Source: CAZQDP01 sp964592375 (lineage in GTDB: Bacteria; Bacillota; Clostridia; RUG12999). Taken from it: a stretch of 30,251 bases of DNA. The position numbers and the translations under genes are program-made. Of the stretch, positions 1 to 9,032 are shown one piece after another. Within the stretch, counting starts at the first letter, position 1. Every line of letters begins with the position of its first letter. The notes under the pieces were generated by a model. That model made no database searches. It worked only from the letters and a program-made list of their open reading frames with translations, and had not been told where the DNA came from. The DNA lies in assembly GCA_964592375.1 (NCBI GenBank), contig CAZQDP010000023.1, positions 1 to 30,251 of the forward strand, given 5' to 3'.

Positions 1-189
1 GAAGAAACAGATGAGCTTGCAAACATTAAAACAACCTTGGATACCTATGTAAGCGAAACCTCAATGAAGTTCATTTCCGGCAAAAAGCCCATGAGTGAAT
101 GGGATTCATTTGTCGCCGAGCTTGATAAGCTTGGGTATAAAAAGGTCGAGGAAATGTACAATAAAAAGCTAAGCGCAATGAAGAAATAA
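1..189 (+). CDS. Extracellular solute-binding protein, C-terminal fragment
   Basis: Only the last 62 residues are in the window, open at the left edge and ending in TAA at 187-189. The fragment carries the pattern FISGKKPMSEWDSF, then ELDKLGYKKVEEMYN, which is typical of the last helices of family 1 (LplA-like) sugar-binding proteins of ABC importers. The family captures oligosaccharides outside the membrane for two permeases. A terminator follows directly, so this is the last gene of its operon. The family call rests on the tail alone; ligand unknown. Confidence 0.7.
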   Translation, partial: EETDELANIKTTLDTYVSETSMKFISGKKPMSEWDSFVAELDKLGYKKVEEMYNKKLSAMKK

Positions 190-203
190 AGTTTATCTTT
201 AAA

Positions 204-246
204 GAGGGGCTGCCTTGCGAAGTGAGTGAGGCAGCCCCTTTTTTGC
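204..246 (+). terminator. Rho-independent terminator after the solute-binding protein gene
   Basis: GGGGCTGCC at 206-214 pairs perfectly with GGCAGCCCC at 230-238, extended by A-T pairs on both sides, and is followed by six T (239-244). It closes the left-edge transcription unit. The rest of the 190-522 interval holds only the lepA promoter and leader. Confidence 0.9.
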
Positions 247-397
247 TTTTTGGCAAAAGCAATGACCAGTGTGCTTTTATTATGTCTCACATTCTCATAA
301 AAATAAGTGACAAAATGATGCCTGCACTGCGCTTGGTTGTAATTGTATCAAGTAGAAAAGTGCAAGATAAACCAAATGGCAGTGTGCGAAAAAAATT

Positions 398-426
398 TTG
401 ACATGCGGCTTAAAATATGTTATACT
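398..426 (+). promoter_or_regulatory. Sigma-A promoter of the lepA operon
   Basis: A perfect -35 TTGACA at 398-403 and -10 TATACT at 421-426 are separated by 17 bases. Transcription should begin near 433, leaving a leader of about 90 bases before lepA. No riboswitch-like fold was recognised in the leader. Confidence 0.85.
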
Positions 427-522
427 TTCTTGGGACTTATATGCCAAGCTAACTGCTTGAGAAAAGGAAGCTTTTGCAGGTGGCATGGATGGATATATGC
501 ATAAGGTTAAGGAGCTTTGAAA

Positions 523-2328
523 ATGACAGACAAGCAAAAGAGAATTCGAAATTTTTGTATTATTGCCCATATTGACCATGGCAAAAGCACATTGGCGGAC
601 AGGCTGCTTGAAATTTCCGGCGTTGTGTCGAAGCGAGAAATGGAAGAGCAAATTTTAGACAATATGGATTTAGAGAGAGAGCGGGGCATTACCATAAAGG
701 CTCGTGCCGTGAAAATGGACTATGTGGCACTAGATGGGCAGGAATATGTCCTGAATTTAATTGATACGCCGGGGCATGTCGATTTCACCTATGAGGTGTC
801 ACGCAGCCTGGCGGCCTGCGAGGGAGCAGTGCTGGTGGTGGATGCCGCGCAGGGCATTGAAGCCCAAACTTTGGCGAATACGTATCTTGCGGCAGAGCAT
901 AATTTAGAGATTCTGCCGGTAATTAATAAAATTGACCTGCCAAGTGCAAGGCCGGATTTTGTGCGCCATGAAATAGAAAATGAAATTGGCATTCCTGCTG
1001 AGGATGCGCCCCTTATCTCGGCCAAGCAAGGCATTAATATTCAAGAGGTGCTAGAGCAAATCGTAGCCAAAATCCCACCGCCGAGTGGGGATGAAAATAG
1101 TGTGCTTACCGCGCTTATTTTTGATTCATTTTATGATAGTTATAAGGGTGTTATTGTATATATTCGTGTAAAGGAAGGCAGCGTAGTGCCTGGAATGCAG
1201 ATTAAAATGATGGCAACGGGTGCCGTGTTTGATGTAACGGAGGTAGGATATCTTTTGCCCCTTGGCATGCAAAGCTGCGCAAAGCTCAGTGCCGGCGAGG
1301 TGGGTTACCTTGCGGCAAGCATCAAAAACGTAAAGGATTCCCATGTTGGCGATACCATTACCGATGCCAAAAATCCTGCGAAACAGCCCTTGCCCGGCTA
1401 TCGGAAAGCGGTACCCATGGTGTTTTCGGGTATTTATCCGGCAGATGGTGCAAAATATCCCGATCTGCGTGATGCACTGGAAAAGCTCCAGCTCAATGAT
1501 GCTTCCCTTACCTTTGAACCGGAAACCTCCTTTGCCTTAGGCTTTGGATTTCGGTGCGGATTTTTGGGACTGCTTCACATGGAGATTATCCAAGAACGCA
1601 TTGAGAGGGAATACAATTTGGATTTAGTAACCACCGCTCCCAGTGTTATTTATAAGCTTAAAAAGACGGACGGAGAAGACATATGGCTGGATAACCCCAC
1701 CAATATGCCCTCTCTTTCTACCATCGATTTTATGGAAGAACCATTTGTAAATGCCTCCATTATTGTTCCCACGGAGTTTGTGGGCAATATTATGGAGCTG
1801 TGCCAAGATAGGCGTGGCACTTATAAGGATATGAAATATGTGGACAATAACAGGTCGGTTTTGCATTATGACTTGCCGCTGAATGAGATTATCTACGATT
1901 TTTTTGATGCACTCAAATCTCGCACAAAGGGATATGCTTCCTTTGATTACGATCTGAAGGGTTATGTAAAATCTGATCTTGTGAAGCTGGATATTCTTTT
2001 AAACGGCGAGGTGGTGGATGCGCTTTCCTTTGTTGTACACTCCACAAAAGCATATGCCAGAGGCAGAAGAATTGCGGAAAAGCTCAAGGAAAACATTCCG
2101 CGCCAGCTGTTTGAAATACCCATTCAAGCGGCCATTGGCGGAAAGGTCATCGCGAGGGAAACCGTAAAAGCACTGCGCAAGGATGTACTTGCCAAGTGCT
2201 ACGGAGGCGATATTACCCGAAAGAAAAAGCTGCTTGAAAAGCAAAAGGAAGGCAAAAAGCGTATGCGGCAGGTGGGCAGTGTTGAGGTGCCTCAAGAGGC
2301 CTTTATGTCCGTGCTGAAACTAGATTAA
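523..2328 (+). CDS. lepA: Elongation factor 4 (LepA), ribosome-associated GTPase
   Basis: This 601-residue protein is a translation factor GTPase that acts on the ribosome and is linked to back-translocation and ribosome biogenesis. Visible GTPase motifs are AHIDHGKS (residues 15-22), DTPGH (81-85) and NKID (135-138). EF-G-like domains follow, and the C-terminal half carries the LepA-specific region with RGRRIAEKLKENIPRQLFEI and a basic KKKLLEKQKEGKKRM tail. Length matches the family (about 600). An in-frame TTG lies six bases upstream (517), but AAGGAG at 509-514 is 8 bases from the ATG at 523 and only 2 from the TTG, so the ATG is chosen. First gene of a four-gene operon. In many Bacillota lepA sits beside hemN and hrcA; that context is absent here. 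Confidence 0.97.
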   Translation: MTDKQKRIRNFCIIAHIDHGKSTLADRLLEISGVVSKREMEEQILDNMDLERERGITIKARAVKMDYVALDGQEYVLNLIDTPGHVDFTYEVSRSLAACEGAVLVVDAAQGIEAQTLANTYLAAEHNLEILPVINKIDLPSARPDFVRHEIENEIGIPAEDAPLISAKQGINIQEVLEQIVAKIPPPSGDENSVLTALIFDSFYDSYKGVIVYIRVKEGSVVPGMQIKMMATGAVFDVTEVGYLLPLGMQSCAKLSAGEVGYLAASIKNVKDSHVGDTITDAKNPAKQPLPGYRKAVPMVFSGIYPADGAKYPDLRDALEKLQLNDASLTFEPETSFALGFGFRCGFLGLLHMEIIQERIEREYNLDLVTTAPSVIYKLKKTDGEDIWLDNPTNMPSLSTIDFMEEPFVNASIIVPTEFVGNIMELCQDRRGTYKDMKYVDNNRSVLHYDLPLNEIIYDFFDALKSRTKGYASFDYDLKGYVKSDLVKLDILLNGEVVDALSFVVHSTKAYARGRRIAEKLKENIPRQLFEIPIQAAIGGKVIARETVKALRKDVLAKCYGGDITRKKKLLEKQKEGKKRMRQVGSVEVPQEAFMSVLKLD

Positions 2329-2344
2329 GGTTTAGGAGCGAAAC

Positions 2345-3484
2345 TTGAATATTATTTATTTTGACAATGCGGCCACCACTGCCGTTCGTCCGTCTGCTTT
2401 AGCGGCAGCGGTGCAGGCAATGCAGGAGGACTATGGCAATCCATCCTCACTACACCGAGTGGGGATGATGGCCGAACAAAAAATACGGCATGCCAGAGAA
2501 CAAATAGCCGCAGCCATGAAAGTGCCCTGCGGCTGCATCTATTTTACCTCGGGTGGCACGGAGGCAAACAATATTGGGCTTATGCAAGGTGCAATCTCTC
2601 GCAAAAGGCGCGGGAATAAAATCATTGCCTCTTCGGTGGAACATCCCTCTGCCGCTGAGCCTCTTTGTGCGCTTGCAAAAATGGGGTTTGAGGTAATTTA
2701 TTTGCCTGCCCTACCGGATGGGACGACAGATATTTCTTCCTTAGCCCAAATAGCGGATGATCAGGTCATTTTGCTTTGCCTCATGCATGTTAATAATGAA
2801 ACCGGCGCCCTTCAACCGGTGAGCGAAGCGGCTCAGATTATGCGCCAAAAAGCACCATACTGCCTTGTGCACAGTGATTTGGTTCAGTCCTTTGGGAAAA
2901 CAGGCTTTTGCCCCCAAAGAGAAGGTGTGCATTTGGCGTCTATATCGGGTCATAAGATTGGTGCGCCTAAGGGGGTTGGGGCTTTGTATGTGGATCCATC
3001 GGTCACCTTGCATCCCGGTATGTATGGAGGCGGTCAGGAAAAGGGACTTCGGCCCGGGACGCAGAACGTACCCGGCATCGCTGCCTTTGGAGTGGCGGCC
3101 GAAGAAGCAATAAAAGAGATAGACCTTTATACATCCCATACGCAAAAGCTAAAAGACTACTTTGTTCGGCAGATTAGCGCTTTTAACGGCGTTCAAATCA
3201 ATGGTAAGAGCAGCGGTGCAATCGTAAGCGTCGCCTTTGAGGGAGTCAAAGCGGAGGTTTTGCTCCATGCGCTGGAGCGGCATGGCGTGATGGTATCCTC
3301 CGGTTCTGCCTGCGCTTCAAATAAACCCGGGCTATCTCATGTGCTTTTGGCCATGGGAGTATCTCGCCAAAGGATTGACAGCACCCTTCGGTTTAGCTTT
3401 TGTAGCAAGAACACCTTTTCGGAAATTGACTACTGCACGGAGCAGCTTGAAAAAGAACTAAAAATTTTAAGACGTTTAAAATAA
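2345..3484 (+). CDS. Cysteine desulfurase (NifS/IscS family), probable ThiI partner
   Basis: A PLP-dependent enzyme of 379 residues that removes sulfur from cysteine, forming a persulfide for transfer to acceptors. The start reads FDNAATTAVRP, the PLP lysine is K204 in SGHKIGAPKG, and the catalytic cysteine is C323 in SSGSACAS. The SGSACAS loop is of the NifS/IscS type rather than the SufS type. It starts at TTG 2345: AGGAG at 2334-2338 is 6 bases upstream and no better codon exists. It lies 16 bases after lepA and 62 before thiI. The desulfurase-thiI pairing is known in Bacillota (NifZ-ThiI of Bacillus subtilis makes tRNA 4-thiouridine), so the product probably feeds ThiI; no iscU-like scaffold gene is adjacent. 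The specific role is inferred from position. Confidence 0.93.
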   Translation: MNIIYFDNAATTAVRPSALAAAVQAMQEDYGNPSSLHRVGMMAEQKIRHAREQIAAAMKVPCGCIYFTSGGTEANNIGLMQGAISRKRRGNKIIASSVEHPSAAEPLCALAKMGFEVIYLPALPDGTTDISSLAQIADDQVILLCLMHVNNETGALQPVSEAAQIMRQKAPYCLVHSDLVQSFGKTGFCPQREGVHLASISGHKIGAPKGVGALYVDPSVTLHPGMYGGGQEKGLRPGTQNVPGIAAFGVAAEEAIKEIDLYTSHTQKLKDYFVRQISAFNGVQINGKSSGAIVSVAFEGVKAEVLLHALERHGVMVSSGSACASNKPGLSHVLLAMGVSRQRIDSTLRFSFCSKNTFSEIDYCTEQLEKELKILRRLK

Positions 3485-3546
3485 ACAGAAATAAGCACAC
3501 TATCATAAGGTGCATCCATGCACTTATCTGATAAAGAAAGGGACAT

Positions 3547-4710
3547 ATGAAGCAACTCATTTTGGTTAAATACGGAGAGATCATATTAAAGGGCAATAAC
3601 AGGCCTATTTTTGAAGCCATGCTGATGAAAAATATCCGCAGAAGCTTATACCCGGAATTTCCCTGCAAAGTGCAGAAAAAGCAAGCCGCCATCTATGTAG
3701 AGCTAGAGCCGGATGCAGATATTATTGCTTGCACAGAGCGCTTGCAAAAGATTTTTGGCATCACAAAAATCTCACCTGCCTATGCAGTAAAGAAGGATAT
3801 TGAGCAAGTTACGCAGCAGGCCATCGAACGGTTTTCAAAGGAATTGCAGGAGCACCGCACCTTTAAGGTGGAGGCAAAAAGAGCAGATAAGAAGTTTCCA
3901 GTGCCCTCACCCCAAATTTGCGCCCAGGTTGGCGGTAGTATTTTAGAAGCATTCCCGCATTTAAAGGTGGATGTACACAATCCACAGATTTCAGTCGTGG
4001 TGGATGTGCGAGATGAACATGCATACCTGTATTGCCAGCGCATACCGGGAGCCGGCGGCATGCCCACGGGCTCAAACGGCAAAGGAATGCTACTGCTCTC
4101 GGGCGGAATTGATTCTCCGGTGGCAGGGTATTTGATGGCAAAACGAGGTCTCATTATAGAAGGGGTAAACTTTTTTAGTTATCCGTATACATCGGAGAGG
4201 GCAAAACAAAAAGTGATTGATCTTGCAAAAATACTTCGTGGTTATACGGGGGCGATGAAGCTTCATATCGTGCCTTTCACGGATATTCAGCTTGCCATTC
4301 GGGATCATTGTCCCGAGGAGCAACTCACCCTTATTATGCGCAGAATGATGACACGCATTGCGCAAAGAATAGCCGAAAAATCCGGTGCTCAGGCACTGAT
4401 TACGGGAGAGAGCTTAGGGCAAGTGGCCAGTCAAACCATCGGAAGCATTGCTGTGACCAACTCCGTGGCGGATATTCCTGTCCTTCGGCCGCTCATTGGA
4501 CTGGACAAGGAGGAGATTATCTCCTTTGCTCGCAAAATCGGTACCTTTGAAACCTCCATATTACCGTATGAGGACTGTTGCACACTTTTTGTGCCAAAGC
4601 ACCCCAATACAAGGCCGGTGGAGGAGAAAATTGCAAAATCAGAACTGAATTTAGAGATGGACAAACTAATAGAGGATGCACTTTGCGGCACGGAAATCAT
4701 AGAAGTGTAA
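3547..4710 (+). CDS. thiI: tRNA 4-thiouridine synthase / thiamine sulfurtransferase ThiI
   Basis: ThiI adenylates U8 of tRNA and replaces the oxygen with sulfur; in some bacteria it also supports thiamine thiazole synthesis. The 387 residues comprise an N-terminal ferredoxin-like/THUMP region (about 1-170), then a PP-loop ATP-binding motif SGGIDSP at 185-191, and a C-terminal adenylation domain with EDCCTLFVPKHP around residue 344, where C344/C345 are in the place of the catalytic cysteine. The rhodanese domain of the enterobacterial enzyme is absent, as is usual in Bacillota, so an external desulfurase must load the sulfur; the preceding gene fits. Start is ATG 3547 after AAAGGGA. A short GTGCAT/ATGCAC inverted repeat lies in the 62-base gap upstream. 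Confidence 0.96.
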   Translation: MKQLILVKYGEIILKGNNRPIFEAMLMKNIRRSLYPEFPCKVQKKQAAIYVELEPDADIIACTERLQKIFGITKISPAYAVKKDIEQVTQQAIERFSKELQEHRTFKVEAKRADKKFPVPSPQICAQVGGSILEAFPHLKVDVHNPQISVVVDVRDEHAYLYCQRIPGAGGMPTGSNGKGMLLLSGGIDSPVAGYLMAKRGLIIEGVNFFSYPYTSERAKQKVIDLAKILRGYTGAMKLHIVPFTDIQLAIRDHCPEEQLTLIMRRMMTRIAQRIAEKSGAQALITGESLGQVASQTIGSIAVTNSVADIPVLRPLIGLDKEEIISFARKIGTFETSILPYEDCCTLFVPKHPNTRPVEEKIAKSELNLEMDKLIEDALCGTEIIEV

Positions 4711-4736
4711 AATCGGTAAAACACAAAGGGAGAATT

Positions 4737-5954
4737 ATGTATACTCTTAAACAACTTCAAAACGGAATCAGGCTCGTATATGAGCATTTGCCCTATTTAC
4801 GCAGTGTAAGCGTTGGTGTATGGATTGAAAACGGCAGCAGAAATGAAAGTGAGCTTTACTGGGGCGCCTCGCATTTTATCGAACATATGCTGTTTAAAGG
4901 CACCACCACCCGCTCCGCAAAGGATATTGCCGAGGAGATGGATAGCATCGGCGGTCATCTCAATGCCTTTACCTCTCAAGAATGCACCTGCTTCTATACC
5001 AAAACGCTGGATAGGCATATAGAAACTGCCTTTTCACTGCTCTCCGATATGCTAAACTGTTCGCTTTTGGCGGACAAGGATATCGAAATGGAGCGGGGCG
5101 TCATTATAGAAGAAATCAACATGTGTGAGGACAATCCGGAGGATCTTGCCATGGAGCTTTTATCCGGCCTTTGCTATAGCTCCCACCCTGCCGGCAGAAA
5201 TATTTTGGGTAGTGTGCATTCCATTGAAAACTTTACGGGCGAGAATTTGCGCAGGTACATGCAAGGCAACTATACGGCTGAAAATACAGTGATATCCGTT
5301 GCCGGCAACTTTGACGCGGCCGCCTTAGAGCAGATGGCAGAGAAATATTTTGAAGGCTATAACCGTAATGCCTTGACGCGTCCCATCTTTCCGGCGCCGG
5401 AGTTTCACAAAGGGGAGATTGATAAAATCAAGGATATTGAGCAGGCGCATATTTGCGTGGCATATCCCGGCATATCAAGCCGTCACCCTGATTATTATAC
5501 TATGCTGGCCATCAATTCCGTGCTTGGCGGCGGAATGAGCTCTATTCTGTTTCAAAAAATCCGTGAGGAAAAGGGACTTGCCTATTCGGTTTATTCCTAT
5601 CCCGTTGTGTTAAAAGATGCAGGGTATTTTTCGCTTTACGCCGGCTGTGCGCCGCGGTATATGCAAGAGGTAACCCAGCTTATGCTCACGCAAACCCAGG
5701 AGCTTCGGCGTGAGGGCATTGGTGATGACCTGCTTGGCCGCACAAAGGAGCAACTGAGTGGCGGCTATATTCTATCCTCAGAAAATACCGGCAGCCGCAT
5801 GAACGCCATGGGCAGGCAGTTACTTTTGTATGGAAGCATTAAAACTGAGGATGAAACCTTAAGACGCATTGATGCTATCAGTCAGGATAGCGTAAGGCGC
5901 ACGCTGGATCTCGTTCTTGGCAGTGAGCCGTCGTTGGTGGTGCTGCATCCGTAA
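4737..5954 (+). CDS. M16B-family zinc metallopeptidase (processing peptidase-like, YmxG/MlpA type)
   Basis: This 405-residue protein has the inverted zinc motif HFIEH (H46, E49, H50) with the third ligand glutamate in the VIIEEINM segment (E125/E126), so it looks catalytically competent. A second, inactive M16 half follows, with the substrate-binding GGGMSSILFQ and REEKGLAYSVYSY patterns. It has no signal peptide or membrane segment and is probably cytoplasmic, as is B. subtilis YmxG. The reading frame stays open upstream to 4578, but that part overlaps thiI; AAAGGGAG at 4725-4732 precedes ATG 4737 and the protein then starts in register with the family. It is the last gene of the lepA operon, 26 bases after thiI. 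Substrate unknown. Confidence 0.92.
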   Translation: MYTLKQLQNGIRLVYEHLPYLRSVSVGVWIENGSRNESELYWGASHFIEHMLFKGTTTRSAKDIAEEMDSIGGHLNAFTSQECTCFYTKTLDRHIETAFSLLSDMLNCSLLADKDIEMERGVIIEEINMCEDNPEDLAMELLSGLCYSSHPAGRNILGSVHSIENFTGENLRRYMQGNYTAENTVISVAGNFDAAALEQMAEKYFEGYNRNALTRPIFPAPEFHKGEIDKIKDIEQAHICVAYPGISSRHPDYYTMLAINSVLGGGMSSILFQKIREEKGLAYSVYSYPVVLKDAGYFSLYAGCAPRYMQEVTQLMLTQTQELRREGIGDDLLGRTKEQLSGGYILSSENTGSRMNAMGRQLLLYGSIKTEDETLRRIDAISQDSVRRTLDLVLGSEPSLVVLHP

Positions 5955-6480
5955 TGCAAGCGCCCGGCATTTTTTTAAAGTAGCAATGCCCTGCCACTGC
6001 TTTGCGCAATATTTTACAAAAGCTTAACATGAAAGATAGACGATATGTAACAATTGAGGTGTATGATAGCAGTAGGTGCCAAGTAGAATAGGTTGATGGC
6101 TTGTAAGGATATGCAAGCCACAGCATCACGTTTCTGTCTCAAAGTAGTCTTCATACTTTGGAGGAATATACGAAGCACTGTACCTCGCCATTTTCAAGTT
6201 AAGATGGCAAAGGCTTATAAGAAAAGTGGAAGAGACCTCTCTTGCAAGCCCATCGCTGCCTTCCCTGCTGGTTTTTCTGTGAAAAAACCAGCTGCGCAGG
6301 CAGAACAAACTTTGGTTTTTATTTGCCGCATATTGGCAGTTTCTTTGCCCACCGGCCGCACATCTTGTTGTTTCACCCGTTGCGGGCAAGATAAATGAAT
6401 GGGAACAAAAAAATTAAGCATAAAAAAGGGGCATCCGGTCATTGTAAAATGATCGGATGCTCCTTTTTGCTAAATCATTG
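5955..6480 (+). ncRNA. Gene-less stretch with a chain of hairpins: candidate structured RNA
   Basis: No reading frame here resembles a protein on either strand. Instead there are successive stems: 6098-6103/6114-6119; CAAAGTA/TACTTTG 6140-6146/6154-6160; GCCAT/ATGGC 6187-6208; a 10-pair stem with one mismatch and one G-U 6212-6221/6241-6250; and a strong two-tier hairpin 6256-6303 (10 inner pairs GCTGGTTTTT, 5 outer pairs CTGCC, with a symmetrical 6x6 internal loop). The series ends in the terminator at 6428. The terminator's two wobble positions are G-U only in the rightward RNA, which suggests a rightward transcript. I saw no clear promoter and recognise none of the common classes (tmRNA, RNase P, SRP RNA). 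RNA identity is inference. Confidence 0.35.
6422..6468. terminator. Strong terminator between convergent units
   Basis: GGGGCATCCGGTCATT at 6428-6443 pairs with 6448-6463 over 16 positions with two G-U wobbles in the rightward RNA, flanked by A6 (6422-6427) and T5. In the leftward RNA the wobbles become A-C mismatches but the stem should still form, so it can also stop the leftward secreted-protein gene ending at 6481. Confidence 0.85.
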
Positions 6481-7187
6481 CTACCATTGTGGTAAAATAT
6501 TAATGATATCGTGCAGGTAACCGTCGCATGTTTTTGCGAACACAAAGCTACCTTCGCCAAACTTATCAAATTCTATATCGGATGCATCTCCAACGCTTAC
6601 CTTTGTGCTAGGTCCAAAGAATGCATCATAGCATAATACATTGGTATTGGGTCCAATTAGGTAATCATATAGACTCAACCCAGTTGGTTCAGTTACATTA
6701 TTCTTTGTTAAGGTGGCTGTGGAGCTTGATCTCGTGTATGCATAGCCGAAAATAAATTCATATTTTTTATTTGCGATTGTTTTATCAAACAGTACAATTC
6801 TGTCCGATGGATAAGGATTGACATAAGGATTTTGAATACCATCCTTAGCATCATTGATAGCACTGTAGCAATCAAATAGCTTGCAAATTAGTTCCACCTC
6901 ATTTTTTAAATTACTGTAGAAAAGAATGACACATCCTTTTTTTATATCCGAAGCATCCAAACATGTAGGATAAGGCTTTGCATTTTCCCCGCCCGCGGCT
7001 CCATCTAAAATATCATATGTCCATACCTTATTAGTCGAAAGAATAATACTAACTGCCTTGTTGGACATATATCCATTGAATTTGTATACGCTTTCTCCAT
7101 CAGAATTTAAGACGTGACTCGTTGAATCCACAATCATCAATGGCTCACTAAAATCGAAACTATATAGCCCCAAACCACTGCCAATAA
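6481..7187 (-). CDS. Secreted protein of unknown function, C-terminal part (cut by assembly gap)
   Basis: A run of 234 residues entering from the N gap and ending LPQW at a TAG (6481-6483). It begins IGSGLGLYSFDFSEPLM and contains short beta-strand-like segments rich in Asp, Asn, Ser and Tyr, with no membrane anchor or sorting signal. I do not recognise a domain. A TTG at 7173 could start a separate protein but has no ribosome site, and the sequence before it reads on as protein, so this is taken as the continuation of the gene that starts at 8189. With ten N the two parts are out of frame; an in-frame join needs a gap length of 2 modulo 3. Confidence 0.6.
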
Positions 7188-7197
7188 NNNNNNNNNN
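7188..7197. other. Assembly gap (10 N)
   Basis: Ten N lie inside a coding region. The reading frames on the two sides do not match across exactly ten bases, so the run is probably a placeholder of unknown length rather than ten unread bases. Confidence 0.95.
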
Positions 7198-8189
7198 ATA
7201 GCGGTGCGGCTACTTTGTGAATCGCCTAAAGACAAGTCATCTCGTAAAATGGAGGAAGGATATATTCTAATTAACGCTTCATCACTGGTCATTTTTCCAG
7301 TTGATTCATCGGTGGGAATGTCAAGCAAAAGGGTCTCGTTATTGATATAATCCGCAGAATTCACAAGCCCGGTCGACATTTTGTACATAGCAGGGTCATA
7401 GGTGTTCTTATAAAAAATGCCAAGGTCTGAATTGGTTGCCGGTTGAAAGTGTATGGCTCTGATTTTACCTTCAAAGGTAAGGTCGTACAGCGCAAGGGTA
7501 TAAATGTCATATGTTTGGTCCGTTTTTGTAATTTCATCTCCGTTATATCTCGTCCCTGCAATTGCTTTCCAGTCGGTTAAGCTGTCTACAGCAGTAGGAG
7601 GCAAGCTTGCATTGATAGAAACCAAGGTATCAAGCTCAAATGTTTTCCACACTCCGCTTGGCAGAAGTGCACGCAATTGGGTGGATGCACTGAATTGATC
7701 CGGAACTATAATTTTAGATACAAACATCAATTGTCTGCCCTGCGCAGTATAGGAGGAATGATCAAAAGTGCCGTTTAATGCCACACTGATGATATTAGAT
7801 ATCGGCTGTGCATTCTCTAAACCATTCCATACAAAGACTTTCATGGTGCATTCACTCACATTTGGGGGAGTGGTCATATTCGATAACACGGTGGAGGTCG
7901 CTAAATCAGGTAAGCTCATATTTACTACATTCATGGAAAGAAGCTTATGGCTTGCATCTGTTATCGTAATGACCATGCATCCATCCGGCGCAGTAGAGGC
8001 ATTCTTCTGCACCGATGCCATCACTTTTATATCGGAAGAGGCTTCCAGTGTGCTTATATTTACATCTGTGCTATTTCGAAAAGCAACCTGAGAAATGGTA
8101 TAGGGTGGACTATCAGCTAGTGCATGAGGTGCCAAATGAATGAACGGGAATAGTATGCCGATTGTGAATAGAAATAGTAGTTTTTTCAA
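7198..8189 (-). CDS. Secreted protein of unknown function, N-terminal part (cut by assembly gap)
   Basis: About 330 residues are readable before the gap. It starts at TTG 8189, with GGAGGGG at 8196-8202 six bases upstream; no ATG competes. The first 26 residues are a signal peptide (MKKLL, hydrophobic core, APHALA before DSPPY). Residues of about 30-140 resemble an immunoglobulin-like fold common in clostridial surface and secreted proteins: alternating strands, a SVQKN..APDGCMVITI pattern and MKVFVWNGLENAQPIS at its end. The remainder looks like beta-rich extracellular sequence. No dockerin, S-layer homology or LPXTG motif is visible in either part. It lies 68 bases downstream of the permease gene and may be co-transcribed. 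Function unknown. Confidence 0.8.
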
Positions 8190-8257
8190 CGTTTACCCCT
8201 CCAAAAAATGAAAATAATGGTGCAAAGCGCTGGTGTATTCTTTTATGATAGGAAAGC

Positions 8258-8953
8258 TTACGTTTCTTGCCGCTCATAAAAAGCGTACTTTTGCTCAACT
8301 TTTCTAAAAATAAGTGTCAATATAATGGTCACACATAGATAAATCAGTGCGGCGGCCAAAAATGGCGTTGTATAGGTATCCCGATTGACTGCATCCTTTG
8401 CAACCTTTAAAAGCTCCTGCACACCAATGGCGGTAATGAGCGCTGTATCCTTCACCAGTGTAATGGTCTCATTAGCAATGGCCGGCATAATGCGGCGAAT
8501 GGTCTGAGGGATGATAATGCGCAGCATGGTTTTGGAATAGGGAATACCAAGTGCTTTTGCCGCTTCGTACTGCCCCGAATCAATGGACTGGATACCGCCT
8601 CTGAATATTTCCGCGAAGTAGGCCCCATAGTTAAACACAAAAGCCACAACAGCAGAAGTAAACCGGTCAAATTCCAACCCAAGTGCAGGAAGACCGAAAT
8701 AGACGAAAAACAGCTGGAGTAGCAAGGGTGTGCCCCTTAGCACCAAAATATAAAAATTTGCAATGGCTTTCAAGGGCCAAAAGCGAGAAATGCCAAGCAT
8801 GGCAATTGCGAGCCCCAAAGGAATGGACAGCAGAACGGTAAGCCCAAATACCATCAGGCTCATTTTCGCCCCTTGCAAAAGTAAGGGCATGAGCGTCATG
8901 ATATAATGCACAGAAAAAACAATTTTTTCAATTGCTGTATCCAAAATGGTCAT
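8258..8953 (-). CDS. Polar amino-acid ABC transporter permease (HisM/GlnP family)
   Basis: The 231-residue inner-membrane subunit of a polar amino-acid importer. It shows the family pattern: an N-terminal helix after LLLQGAKMSL, LVLRGTPLLLQLFF (the conserved RGTP motif), the ATPase-docking EAAKALGIPYSKT loop and IIPQTIRRIMPAIANE, with about five membrane helices. The frame is open to 9055, but the added residues (upstream of 8953) are polar and unlike the family, so ATG 8953 is used although its AAAGGA lies immediately beside it; weak translation is likely. The gene follows its binding-protein gene, with a hairpin (9033-9070) between them. No ATPase gene is adjacent, so it must share one encoded elsewhere. 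Confidence 0.93.
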   Translation of the reverse strand: MTILDTAIEKIVFSVHYIMTLMPLLLQGAKMSLMVFGLTVLLSIPLGLAIAMLGISRFWPLKAIANFYILVLRGTPLLLQLFFVYFGLPALGLEFDRFTSAVVAFVFNYGAYFAEIFRGGIQSIDSGQYEAAKALGIPYSKTMLRIIIPQTIRRIMPAIANETITLVKDTALITAIGVQELLKVAKDAVNRDTYTTPFLAAALIYLCVTIILTLIFRKVEQKYAFYERQET

Positions 8954-9032
8954 TCCTTTCGTTGATGCGCAGTGCAAAGGCTTTGCTCTGCTGTTATCCC
9001 TTGTGCTCGCGCTTTTGGCCTTGCCAAAACCG

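Noticed and set aside
4578..4736. Upstream extension of the M16 peptidase
   Set aside because: It lies within thiI in another frame; a proper ribosome site precedes ATG 4737.
6093..6398. Rightward 101-codon frame, and leftward frames 6126-6389 and 6215-6442, in the hairpin region
   Set aside because: No ribosome sites, odd Cys/Arg-rich composition, no recognisable domain, and the stems explain the sequence better.
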